A DNA stretch of 64,000 bases from Notolepis coatsorum (Eukaryota > Chordata > Actinopteri > Aulopiformes > Paralepididae), in NCBI GenBank assembly GCA_963971535.1, contig OZ020589.1, positions 68,239,239 through 68,303,238 of the forward strand, given 5' to 3'. The position numbers and the translations under genes are program-made. Under the pieces are notes generated by a model. The model saw only the letters and a program-made list of their open reading frames with translations. It did not search any database and had not been told where the DNA came from. Shown piece after piece: positions 26,501-38,301 of the stretch (positions are counted from its first letter, which is position 1; every line of letters starts with the position of its first letter).

Positions 26501-27970
26501 GAAAAAAAAAAAAAAAAAAAAAAAGTATAATTTATATAATTATTTTTTTTATGCACTGGTATCGGATAAATATCGGTATCGGCCGATACCCAAAAATCGG
26601 ATCGGAAAGGGAAAAATGGTATCGGAACATCTCTAACTATCACGGAAATATAAACGACCCCCCCCCCCCCCCGCTCATCCGCGCATGATCAGTCATAACG
26701 TTTAGGATCATGTACAGTTGACATTTTTAATATAGCGTACATCGGCAACAAACGGCAGTTGATAATCTATATATGCGTTTATGCCTATAACTCACATTCT
26801 AGGAATTACTGCAGAAAACGATAAAAACATATTTATATTCTAGACCAGACCTGGGCATTGTACGGCCCGCGGGATGATTCTGACCGGCCCGCGAAAGATT
26901 ACATGATAATAAATAAAAAAATTATAAAAAAAGAAAAAACCTTTTAATATTTTTATTTTTTTTTATTTTCATGTCAACGTTCACACGCACAATATACGCT
27001 TACCTAGGATTTGACTTGATTCAACATCAAAGCAGTCGGGGGAAGCCGAAAACGGTCAAAAGTGTGGTTATTTGAAGTTTGGATTTTTCTTTTCACAACT
27101 GAGGTAGGTAGATTAAATTTTTAGAGACTAAAGTACAGAAAAAAGGTACCGTTGGGTACCAGTATCGATTCACAGGTACCGGTACCGTATCGGTTCAAAT
27201 GTAAACGGTACCCATCCCTACTGAACACACAACTGCAGGGCATGAAATGCATAGCCATGTGAAAGCCTTCATGACAAAGTTGCAATTAATTTCAAGGCAA
27301 CTAGGCAGCAACAATCTCAAACACATGAAAACCCTGAAAGAAGTCAAACCATCAGCTGATCACCGGCACAGGTACTCATCCATGTTGGGACATGGCTGTA
27401 CAGTGCGATGATATGATCGCAAATTGCCCCCTAATTTGGTCCGTGCGAGTTTAAAATAATATCTGGGGGCAAGCTTGCGAGTGGTGATTTCAACCCTTCA
27501 TTCGCATTTCACTCCTAAATTAATCCATACAAATTGTAGTAAAACATTAGCCTACAACCAGGGCTGTACAGTGCAATATAATGTTGCGGTTGTAATTTCA
27601 TTAGACAGACCAGCGCGGACCTTTAATAACATGCAATTTAATTGACACGAGCAATGAGCTAACGGTAGCTGCTAACCAAGGTAACCATTAGGATTATGCT
27701 AAGCTAACTAGCGATCTCTGCTAACACTGGAAAACGGTCAAAGCGGACTCCACAAGACTAGTTCCATTCGTGAGGAAAGGGGGTGGGTTATATTGACAAC
27801 GCTTGACAACAGAAGTTTAAACATAACTTCATATTTATTGGTTATTCATTTCTGTATATCATTCAATTTCGATCTCCGTGTGTCTCCATCTCTTCCTGTT
27901 TACATTCGAGTGTGACGTCATCACCTACGGCAGCTTAGACGATCAAAACGAGAACAAAACCCGAAGGGAG

Positions 27971-28011
<41 letters not shown>

Positions 28012-29993
28012 GGGTAACGCATGTATTCCCGGTAACCTGCCCCATTTCTAAGCCATATAACCCAGGACGTTATACGAACAACATTAAAATCTTTTCTCAT
28101 GTCAAGAATGATTGTTATAGATGCCAAAAAAAAAAAAAAAAAAAAAACATCATGTAATGAGGGATGGCGGACCTCTAAAGTTGACCTAAGTTACCGGGAA
28201 TACCAATTCACTATCTCCTCCAATTTAAGAGAGAATTAAAATGTTTTTGTTGTTTTGTAGGGATATCATCATCATGTAACATAATACCATAGTTCTCTCC
28301 GAGTTATCTCAAGAGAATTCAAATATAGCTGAATCTGAAGGAAAAATACGGGTAGAGGGATATGAGTCAACATAGTTCATGGCCTTCAATTGATGACAAA
28401 CAAAAAAGGCTTAATTTTCATGGCAGATGCATGATATGTTTTGGGCATGATCTTGGCACCCCAATGAACAACCAAAATGAGTTTCGTCTTTTGTGGCCAA
28501 TTATTTTAGGAGATAATTACGTTTCACATATTGATCCCAGGTTACCGCGAATACCTATCCTCACAATTCCAGATAAACACTTACATCTCCTATTTTACTA
28601 AAGATTGGTGAGATTTTATTTTTGGAAATCATAACAGCAATAATAAGGGTTATGTGTAAACCAGAATTACTAGAATGTGTTGTGTTTTGTCTGTTAAAAT
28701 GAGCAAAAACAAGGAAAGGGTATTCCCAGTAACTTAACAAACAAGTGCAAAAAATACAGTTCTAGAACAAGTATTTTAATTTTTTCTATATTCAAGAAAG
28801 TGGAAAGGAACCCAACATTTTCAATTGTCTGCACACAATCGTTGTTTTGTTATTCCAAGATGGCATTTGAACTGAATTTTGGAAAAAACAGGTATTCCTG
28901 GTCACCATGCCCCTAGTCAGTCTACACCAACCTGCCCCTAGTCAGTCTACACCACCACCATGCCCCTAGTCAGTCTACACCACCACCATGCCCCTAGTCA
29001 GTCTACACCACCACCATGCCCCTAGTCAGTCTACACCACCACCATGCCCCTAGTCAGTCTACACCACCATGCCCCTAGTCAGTCTACACCACCACCATGC
29101 CCCTAGTCAGTCTACACCACCACCATGCCCCTAGTCAGTCTACACCACCACCATGCCCCTAGTCAGTCTACACCACCACCATGCCCCTAGTCAGTCTACA
29201 CCAACCTGCCCCTAGTCAGTCTACACCACCACCATGCCCCTAGTCAGTCTACACCACCACCATGCCCCTAGTTAGTCTACACCACCATGCCCCTAGTCAG
29301 TCTACACCAACCTGCCCCTAGTCAGTCTACACCACCATGCCCCTAGTCAGTCTACACCACCGTACCCCTAGTCAGTCTACACCACCACCATGCCCCTAGT
29401 CAGTCTACACCACCATGCCCCTAGTCAGTATACACCACCATGCCCCTAGTCAGTCTACACCAACCTGCCCCTAGTCAGCCTACACCACCACCATGCCCCT
29501 AGTCAGTCTACACCACCACCATTCCCCTAGTCAGTCTACACCACCATGCCCCTAGTCAGTCTACACCACCACCATGCCCCTAGTCAGTCTACACCACCAC
29601 CATGCCCCTAGTCAGTCTACACCACCACCATGCTCCTAGTCAGTCTACACCACCATTCTATTATATATGCTAGCCTACCCCTGATAATATTAATACATTT
29701 AATTAATGTGTTAGCTTGTAGCTAACGGCCTGGGCCTCCATGTTGTGTTGTTAGCTTGTAGCTAACGGCCTGGGCCTCCATGATGTGTTGTTAGCTTGTA
29801 GCTAACGGCCTGGGCCTCCATGATGTGTTAGCTTCAATTAATTAATTACCGGAATACATATAAGTTACCGTGAATACCTATATGGTAATAGTATTCCTGG
29901 TAACCTCTCCTTTTCACAAGTCACCGGAATACATATCAATATCTAAAGTTACCGTGAATACCTATCAGGTTACGGGAATACCTAGGCATGGTA

Positions 29994-30050
<57 letters not shown>

Positions 30051-30480
30051 AATGATTTAAAGTAGCCAAATGTTACACACAGTATAAATACTAACTGGAT
30101 AGTTGATGATATAAACATTTAATTTCATTATCTGAAATATTCTAAAATCATTAAGTCTGTGATTATTATTTTCTCACAGTAGTGTGTGTGTATATATATA
30201 TTAGGGATGCTCGATATTGGCTTTTTTACCGATACCGATATTCCGATATTGTCCAACTCTTAATTTCCGATACCGATATCAACCGATACCGATATATGCA
30301 GGGTTTCCCACTACAAAAAACGGAATAATTTCAGGTAACTAATAATTTCACTGGATATATATATAACAAATATTGTTATTGTTTATTTTATTTTTTTAAC
30401 CGATACCGATATTTTCCGATATCACATTTTACTGCCGATATCAGCCGATAATATCGGTCGGCCGATAATATCGGACATCC

Positions 30481-30541
<61 letters not shown>

Positions 30542-33500
30542 TTGGCTAAAGTGGATAGAAAACACAGTACTGTGTAAAAGGCACCCAAGAGTTTTTATAT
30601 AAATTGTCTTAGATGTAAATAATTTTTTTTATTATTGTGTCAGTAGACTACTCTTAGTACATTTTCATTAAATTATTTTTTAAAGCATCTTCATGGTTTA
30701 ATAATGCAAACATATGTTGCAGGGACTTATTATAATCATCATATTGGCGTGACTGTATGCATCAAAGGGTTAAATCAAGCATTTTTAAGTGCTTTAGAGG
30801 AAATGTCAAAATATCGCGATATCATTTAGAGGCCATATCGCCCAGCCCTACTATAATGGTAAAATAGTTATTTAAAAATTTGCCCCTAAAAAATATTCTT
30901 TGCCCCTAAATTTCTCATTTAGGGGCAAGTGTGCCCCTAGTGAAAAAGCTTAGCGTACAGCCCTGTGGGAGCACTGCATGATGAATTTTCAAGGCGTTTA
31001 AGATTTCAAAAAGGTTGAGGATGAAATGCAGCTGGTTTCCTCTCCCTTTACCTGCAGTGTTGATAGTTGTTCAGCTTGAACTCATTGACCTGCAGTCTGA
31101 TTCACTACTGAAAGAGCACTTTAAGTCAGCATCACTGCTAGAGTTCTACTCTGCTCTCAAGGAGGAGAACTTTCCAAACATGAGGAGACATGCTCAGAAG
31201 ATGTTGGTTCTCTTTGGATCCACCTACATATGTGCACAGACATTCTCAGTCATGACGTTTACCAAGTCCAGGTACAGATCCTCTCTCACTGATGAACATC
31301 TGGCAGCTGTGCTTTCCATCTCCACCTCAGACATGCAACCTGACTTTGATGGACTTGTTAAAGCTCAACAGAGACTGGATTTCTCACACTGAATGAAAAA
31401 AAAAAGAACTGAAGAACACTAAAATGTGGAAATATAACAAGTGAAATGGGACACTTGATCGTTTTATTTCTTTTTTTTGCACAGTTCTGAAAACATTAAA
31501 TGTTTAATATAGGCATGTAAGGTAAAAAAGGCTACAAAACTGGGACACTTTTCTTTACACAGTTCAGTGACATGTCTTGTTTATTTTTGCTATAAGATGA
31601 TGTGATGTCTTTAGAAAGCTAAGAAAATCCATGTTTCAATAGTATATGAAACTCAAAATGCCCTGTTATTAATGTTTCACATTTTGTTTATCATTTTGGA
31701 AATAAATTCTATTTGAATAAATGATATTTTTGAAAGCTAACCTCACCTTTTAATTGCCAAATAATAACATATACTCTTACCAGGGGTCAAAACAATGCCA
31801 TTTACTGCTTTTTATATAGAAATAAAATGTATATTATGCATAATTGAGTTTGGAATTTTGGCCCGGCCCTCCAACCTATTTTCAGTTGCTCATTCGGCCC
31901 CCTGGGGAAAATAATTGCCCACCCCTGTTCTAGACGGTATTTTCGTATGAATCTATGAATGTAAAAGTATAACGTTCCTACATCCTGAACGATAGATAAT
32001 CGATGTTGAATGGGCCATAGTAATGTCAATTTAGCAATACAATTTAAAAAGTTATAGCCCTGCAAAGAAGGTGAACATCTCCATAGGCTTAGAGTGGTGG
32101 CAGAGATCATACATTGATGGATATAAGCGTGGCAGTTAATGTGTTAAGTAGAAAAATGCGATTTTTTAAATCTAGCTTAACCCTTTTCTCGCCAAGAACG
32201 TGTTACCACGTCATTGCTCGCCATGCGTAATCTGCCAATGACGCCGTAAGGCGTCTTTGAGATCAATATTTCAAAAATCTGTGATGGCAATCATATTTCA
32301 CCCACGGAGACTTGAGATCTCCTGTTGATCTCCTCTCAACTCTCCAACGGTTCAAGAGCGCCATCTGGTGGCCGATCGGTGGATCGCCCAAATAGGAAAT
32401 GAGCGGCAGGAAGTGGTGCTCATCCATATTCGGTCGGGCCACTCGCTATCGCTCGCGGGACTCGAGCTCGACACACTGGATAGCGATCCGTTGCCAATAA
32501 CTCGATAAACAACATGATTTGGACGTATATATTATTATACAACCTAGAAATGGATCGCATATATCAACATCCCATAATCGCAAACTTTCTGCTCCACGCT
32601 GACCACCCAACGGTCAGAGGAAGCTGCGGTAAGTTTCAGCGTGTTTGAATATTATGATCCATATAAACTGCTGTGATCTATGTATCGCCCATACTACATG
32701 AATGATTTAACGTCGGCCACGGACTTATAAACTAGGGATGCACCGAAAATTCGGCTACCGAAAATTATCGGCCGAAAATGGTTAAAAAGGCTCTTTCGGC
32801 TTTCGGCCGAAAGGGTTTTAGCACCGAAAATATATGACCGAAAGTCAAATAACGTGTTGTTGTGATGACGTCATCAAAACGCGACTACAGACATACCGGT
32901 AGCATGCGCAACATGTAACGTGAGCAGCTTGGCAGCTCTTCCTGCATTCTACAGCCTGTGATAACTAACTCCTCTTGGGAGTAGGGATGCCCCCCGAAAC
33001 CCGGTTCTAAACTAAATTAGAAAAAACCGGAGTATTGATCAGCTCCGACGTTAACGGTACTGCTATGAGTAGTCTAGGAGCGGATTAGCTACGGAGCTAA
33101 CAGTGTACCATCCATCTGCGACGCAACAGTGGCAGCAACAGTGGACACTGAGTAATGTTAACGTTATGACGAGTTCATACTACACTACACGTATGAACTC
33201 GACATAACGTTAACGTTACTCCGTTTAAATGAAGTGTTTAATTAGCAGCAATCTGTTGTTGAAAATGTATCGTTAAACCGGAAATGGAAATGCGAGGACA
33301 GGAAGTCGTCATCAATCGTTGTAGTCTTTTAGTCTCAACAGTCTGGAATTAATGTATGCATTCAAAAGTGCTGAATAAATGTTTTATGGGCCCATAATAG
33401 TGATTATTAATATTATTTAAGTTAAGTTTAGCCATAATCATGTCTTTTGCCATAATCAGGTAGCTAAAAAAAAGAAAAAAAAATATATATATATATATAT

Positions 33501-35652
33501 TTATATTAATCATTTTCGGCCTTTCGGCATTCGGTTTTCGGCCAACTGTTTCCTATTTTCGGTATCGGTTTCGGCCAAGAATTTCCCATTCGGTGCATCC
33601 CTATTATAAACCCCCCCCCCTCCGGTCACCAGCAGATGATGAGGCATGACGCTTAGGACCTTGTACAATTGAAATTTTTTATCTGACGTCAATCGGTATC
33701 AAACTACATTTGATGATGTAATATATGTATTTATAGCTATAACTCGCGTTCTGCAGAATGCTGCAGAAAACGATAAAAACATATTTATACTTTAGACCAG
33801 GGGTTCTCAACCTTTCTGCTGCCAAGGCACCCCTGTGTCCAAAAAAAAATTCCAGGACACCCCTACATACGATAAAGACTTTTCCGGTCCTGTCTTTTTT
33901 GCTACAATGATGACAAAAGTGCTTGCTTTCAAAATAACGTTTATTTAACCTATTGAAACCGGGAAACACATTTGTGTGTATATGCAGGCTATATAATGCA
34001 TTATTAGCAGGCGTTTCAGGTAGGGCTGACCTTCGAAGCTTTCTTTGGCAATCGAAGCTTCGGGGCCGAGCTTCGATTTTAATTCGAATCTTCGAGAGAA
34101 AAAAAAACCACTTATGTTGTGGGACTTGTACAGCACTTTCGTAAACTTTGTTGTTTTTAAATGTGCTCTATAAATAAAGTGGGTTGGATTAATTAATTAA
34201 GTAGCCTCTTTCGTTAGGGATGCCCCGATCGATCGGCCACCGATCGTTATCGGCCGATACTCAGTATAAATATGCAATCTGTGAATTCCGATAATGAGTC
34301 ATATTCGCCGATCGCGGAAACCGATCAAGTGAAGCTCTCACTCGCTGTCTGTCTCAGACACACACGACCTGCAAACTGCCGCTGCTCCTCCTCCCTAGCC
34401 CCGCCCGCCCCCGTGTAGAGTTTGTAAACAAAGAGGACAGAGGCGGCTCCTCTGCTCGAGTCTGTAGTGCATTCGACCTGCGCTAACGTTAGCTACCTAG
34501 CTATCGTTACTGTTTAAACAAAATTACCCAGTCAACTATTCACGTTTAGTAGGCATTGTCTAACGGTATTTAGCCGGCTAGCTACCGATAGCTCCTGATA
34601 TCAACAAATGATCCAGAAAGTCTAGTAGTCCATGTTCATACCTCTGTTAGCTTGCGTTAGCTTGCGTTAGCTGACGTTAGTTTACTGTTCAAAACGAAAT
34701 GTCCGATTGAACTAAAGTTCTGTCTTAAAGTCATCTAGCCGGCTAGCAGTAGCTACAGATAGCTCTTGATATCAATGTCTTATAACATTGATTTAATGCG
34801 TATTCGAGCTGAGGGCTTGCTGAATGTGAAATGACCAAAGCACTAACGTTACCAATAGGGTCCCGCTGCAGCGCCGGAGAATCCTTTTTGGAGCTGGAGG
34901 CTACTAGAGTACACACAGACAGTGGAGCTGTTTGCAGATAGCGAGCATTTTGACTTGTTGCGTGGTGGCGAAGTCTCGCAGATAATACAAGTACAAGTCT
35001 AATTATATAATATATATATTTATAAAAAAAAAAAAAAACTTTTTATATAAAATAATTTTTAATTTCTTTTTAATCAAAAACAATCGGTATCGGATCGGTA
35101 TCGGCCGATATGGCTCACGACGATCGGTGATCGGTATCGGTGGCAAAAAACGTGATCGGGGCATCCCTACCTTTCGTGACTGACGCATCCAACAAGGTTT
35201 CACTCGGCTGTGTGATTTAATTCAAGGTGGATCGCTGTTGTCGTTTGAACAACTTCAGATTTCATGGGAACTACCAATCCCCCAAATCAAGAATGTTTAA
35301 GATGAATGAAGTAAGATTTTGATTATTTGAAATATGGCCTGTGTAGACTAAACTATGCACAGAATTACGTCAGTCTACAAGGTCCGGATTCTACATGGTC
35401 CGGCAATGTAGACCTTGTAGACTCCACTACAGACCAATTATCAGTGAATGTTTATGCATTTTTAAGAAGGGCAACTTCCACAAAAAAAACAAAGAACTCA
35501 CCAAAACATCTCAGTAGCACCTTATCTAAATGTTATATTTCATATATGGAGATTCATATTTATTTATGTATTGCATGCATTTCTACATTTTATTTCCTAT
35601 TTTGTTTATTCATCCCAGTATCTTTCTTTCTTATGTGTGGAATTCTACAAGG

Positions 35653-35690
<38 letters not shown>

Positions 35691-38269
35691 CACACACACA
35701 CACACACTTACATTTAGTCATTTAGCTGACGCTTTTATCCAAAGCGACTTACAAGTTCTGTACGACAAGACAGCAAGAAGGGTACAACTCTATCAGCTGA
35801 GTAACAATGTTCATCAAAGTGTTGCATGTTACAGTGTAGGTTAGTTTATTAGGACAAGTGCATGACAGTAAGGTTAGTCACGGTCAGTGATGCCACAGAT
35901 TACTTGTAAAAGTAATCTGATTACTGATTACTGATTACTCCTTTAAAAAGTAATCTAAGTTACTTTACTGATTACTTGATTATCAGAGTAACTTAGTTAC
36001 TTTGAAAGTAACTAGGTTACGAAGTCGTCGTCGTTCCCCCAACAGTTTTTTTTTAAACGCTTTATTGAAAGTGCATAAATTGTTTTTAACTTGTTTCTCT
36101 GCACATAACGTAAATTGTTAAACTAGTGCTTCAGCTTCTGTACCATCAAGTATGGTAAAGCAACAGTCTATGATGCTCACAGCATTAGAGCAGCCAGCCA
36201 GTGGTTTTACAAAAGCAGTGTATCACATCTAACAAATGCAGGCTGAACTATTCAATTATATCAACTGTAACTATTAAATTGTTTTTATAAATGTCTCTCT
36301 ATAAACATACAATCAGTCTCTCTTTAACACTATGGGTGCCGGAGGTTAAATTCATGCTATACCATGGGTTGCCAGCTCTATTTGTCTATGGATAAGTACC
36401 CCTTCTTTGCATGGCTATAACTTTTTAAATTCTATTGCTACATTGCCATTATTAGGGCCCATTCAAAGTCCTATATGTATTGTTCATTGTGTAGCAACGT
36501 TAAACTTTTTCATTCACATATTCATAGTAAAGTATGGTCTAATGTATAAGTATGTTTTCATCTCTTTCTGCAGCTTTCTCCAGAACGTAATATATAGCCC
36601 CAAATGCATTATATTGATGATGAAATACAGTTTGATGGCAATCGGGGCGATATAAAAGATTTCAATTGGACGTACTTCTAGAATGATCTACGTATGATCT
36701 GATGATGACCGGATGGGCGGGGGATCGTTTATAATTCCGTGGGCAGCGTTATATCATTCATCTAGTGTGGGTGATATGTTCATCATAACAGTTTATATGG
36801 AATACGATCAAAAATAACGCTGAATCTTACCGTATCCTCCTCGCGCCGTTGGGCGATGAGCGTGGAACAGTCATTTACCGATTATGGTATGTAGAAATAT
36901 CGGGTCCATTTCCAGCTTGTATAATAGTATATATGTCCAAATCATGTTGTTTTATTGAGTTATTGGCAATCGATCGCTATGTATTGTGTCGAGATCGAGT
37001 CCCGGGAGCCAAACAGAGTGCCCGGAAGTAATATGGCCGACCAGCACAACCTCCATAGCACTTCCAGTTTGGCGATTGCGCCGATCGGCCACCAGATGGC
37101 GCTCCTGAACCGCCAGAGAGCTCAGTGGGTCCTCCTGGTGGATCTCAGGCCAGCGGAGGGGAAATATGAATCCGATCGCAGATTTTTGAAATATTGATAT
37201 AAGGACGCTGTACAGCGTCCTCCGGCAACTTGAGCATGGCCGGGAATGACGCTGTAAAGCGTTTCCCGGCAGTCAAAGTGTTAACATGTAAATTAACTGT
37301 AAATCTGGCAAATAAGAGCTTTTGCTCTGCCACCATCAAATATACATTAATCAAAAGGGAAAGAAACAATCTCTCTCTTTTGCTGTTTGGCTGGTGGACC
37401 TCCGAGTCCTCCTGTACCTAGTCAAAGCGTCGGCTAGTGTTGTGATTCCAGATGCTTTCAATGCAATTGGATGTGCTGTTTTTAGCGGTAGACAGTATTT
37501 TGTTTCCTCCGCATATGAATGTTTTTTTCACCCGGCTTAGCTGACACAAACGTGAAGTAGTGACTGAGGCTACGTTTAGACGAGCGTTTTGGGATGGAAG
37601 TCTGAACAGAAACCGCAAAAGTCGTCTTGCGGTTTCACTTTTAATTTTGCGTTTAGACAAGCGTTTTGGGGTGGAATTCTCCGTGCAGACGAGGCTGTAA
37701 CGACGGAGCCCTGCTGTCACACGATTGGCGCATATGTCACATGACGTGCTGTGAAGACCCGCCCTACTCTGCCTCTGATTCGCAGACTGTGGATGGGGAA
37801 TGTGATTGGACCAAAGCAGTCACTCACAGACAGAGGGTCCAGTTACGCCACGGGACACAACTTGTGTATTTAACCCTTTCACTGCCACACGACGTCACTC
37901 CCAAATAAGAAAAACAGCTCAAAATGTATTTTTGACTGTCGAAAACGAAATAAAATACTGCATTCCGCCTGCATTATGAATTTATGATGAGATAGTAACG
38001 AAATAGTAACGCACAGCCACTTGGACAAGTAACTGCAATCAGATGACTGGCTTTTAAAGATTAACGCGTTAGATTACTATTTTCGGGGAAAAGTAATCAG
38101 ATTACAATAACGCGTTACTTAGTAACGCGTTACTGGCATCACTGGTCACGGTTAGATTTTTTTTTTATCATTTCAGATAATGGTTGAAGAAGTGAGTCTT
38201 TAGTCGACGGCGAAAGATTGGACGGGATTCGGCTGTCCTAACTGGGATGGGTAGTTCGCACGCGCACGC

Positions 38270-38301
<32 letters not shown>

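Larger units (their letters stand above)
15150..26643. mobile_element. hAT element (about 1.05 kb) carrying a BEL/Pao insert
   Basis: The element is 15158-26635, starting TAGAGTTGTTCCGATACC and ending GGTATCGGAACATCTCTA. It is flanked by the perfect octamer ACTATCAC (15150-15157 and 26636-26643). Subtracting the BEL element and its 5-bp duplication leaves 1052 bp without transposase. It sits inside family A copy 2. Confidence 0.92.
27385..30967. mobile_element. repeat-rich insert inside the hAT transposase
   Basis: The left end CATGGCTGTACAGTGCGATG and right end TAGCGTACAGCCCTG are inverted copies of the GGGCTCTACAGTGCGACC-type hAT terminus; a further internal copy begins at 27560. The flanking target octamers no longer match well. 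The contents are unusual: TC microsatellites (27969-28009, 30000-30048), a 0.75-kb minisatellite, a 49-bp triplication, a nested hAT MITE and eleven scattered copies of a GTTACCGGGAATACC motif. No protein recognised. Confidence 0.65.
26838..31935 (+). mobile_element. hAT element with degenerate transposase, interrupted
   Basis: Element 26846-31927 begins CAGACCTGGGCATTGTACGG and ends TTGCCCACCCCTG, flanked by octamer TTCTAGAC (26838-26845 and 31928-31935). It contains two transposase fragments (27241-27384 and 30966-31392) separated by a repeat-rich insert of about 3.6 kb. It lies inside family A copy 2. A short remnant of another element with GGTACC-rich ends sits at about 27130-27225. Confidence 0.92.
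14616..32147 (-). mobile_element. TTAA-flanked repeat, family A, copy 2, with two large nested inserts
   Basis: TTAA at 14616-14619 and 32144-32147 bound 17,524 bp. Removing the hAT elements at 15158-26635 and 26846-31927, each with one 8-bp target copy, leaves 948 bp, the length of uninterrupted A copies. The palindromic end is at the left: AACGTTGTACAACGTG (14636-14651) and ACGGCGTACGACGT (14681-14694). A CTCF-like site is at 14796-14812. The interrupted sequences on both sides of each insert are collinear with copy 1. Confidence 0.88.
35877..38152. mobile_element. hAT element with CAGTGATGCCACAGATTAC ends
   Basis: Element 35885-38144, ends CAGTGATGCCACAGATTAC and AACGCGTTACTGGCATCACTG-like, flanked by octamer GTCACGGT (35877-35884 and 38145-38152). 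Subterminal AGTAATCTGATTAC motifs repeat at both ends. Its own length is about 1.3 kb after removing family A copy 4. No transposase domain was recognised in its short open frames. Confidence 0.92.

Noticed and set aside
28905-29655. Possible CRISPR array
   Set aside because: Units are contiguous without unique spacers, the genome is vertebrate, and unit length varies by triplets; it is a minisatellite.
37666-37908. 80-codon frame in the hAT element at 35.9-38.1 kb
   Set aside because: No domain, no splice context and within a non-autonomous element.
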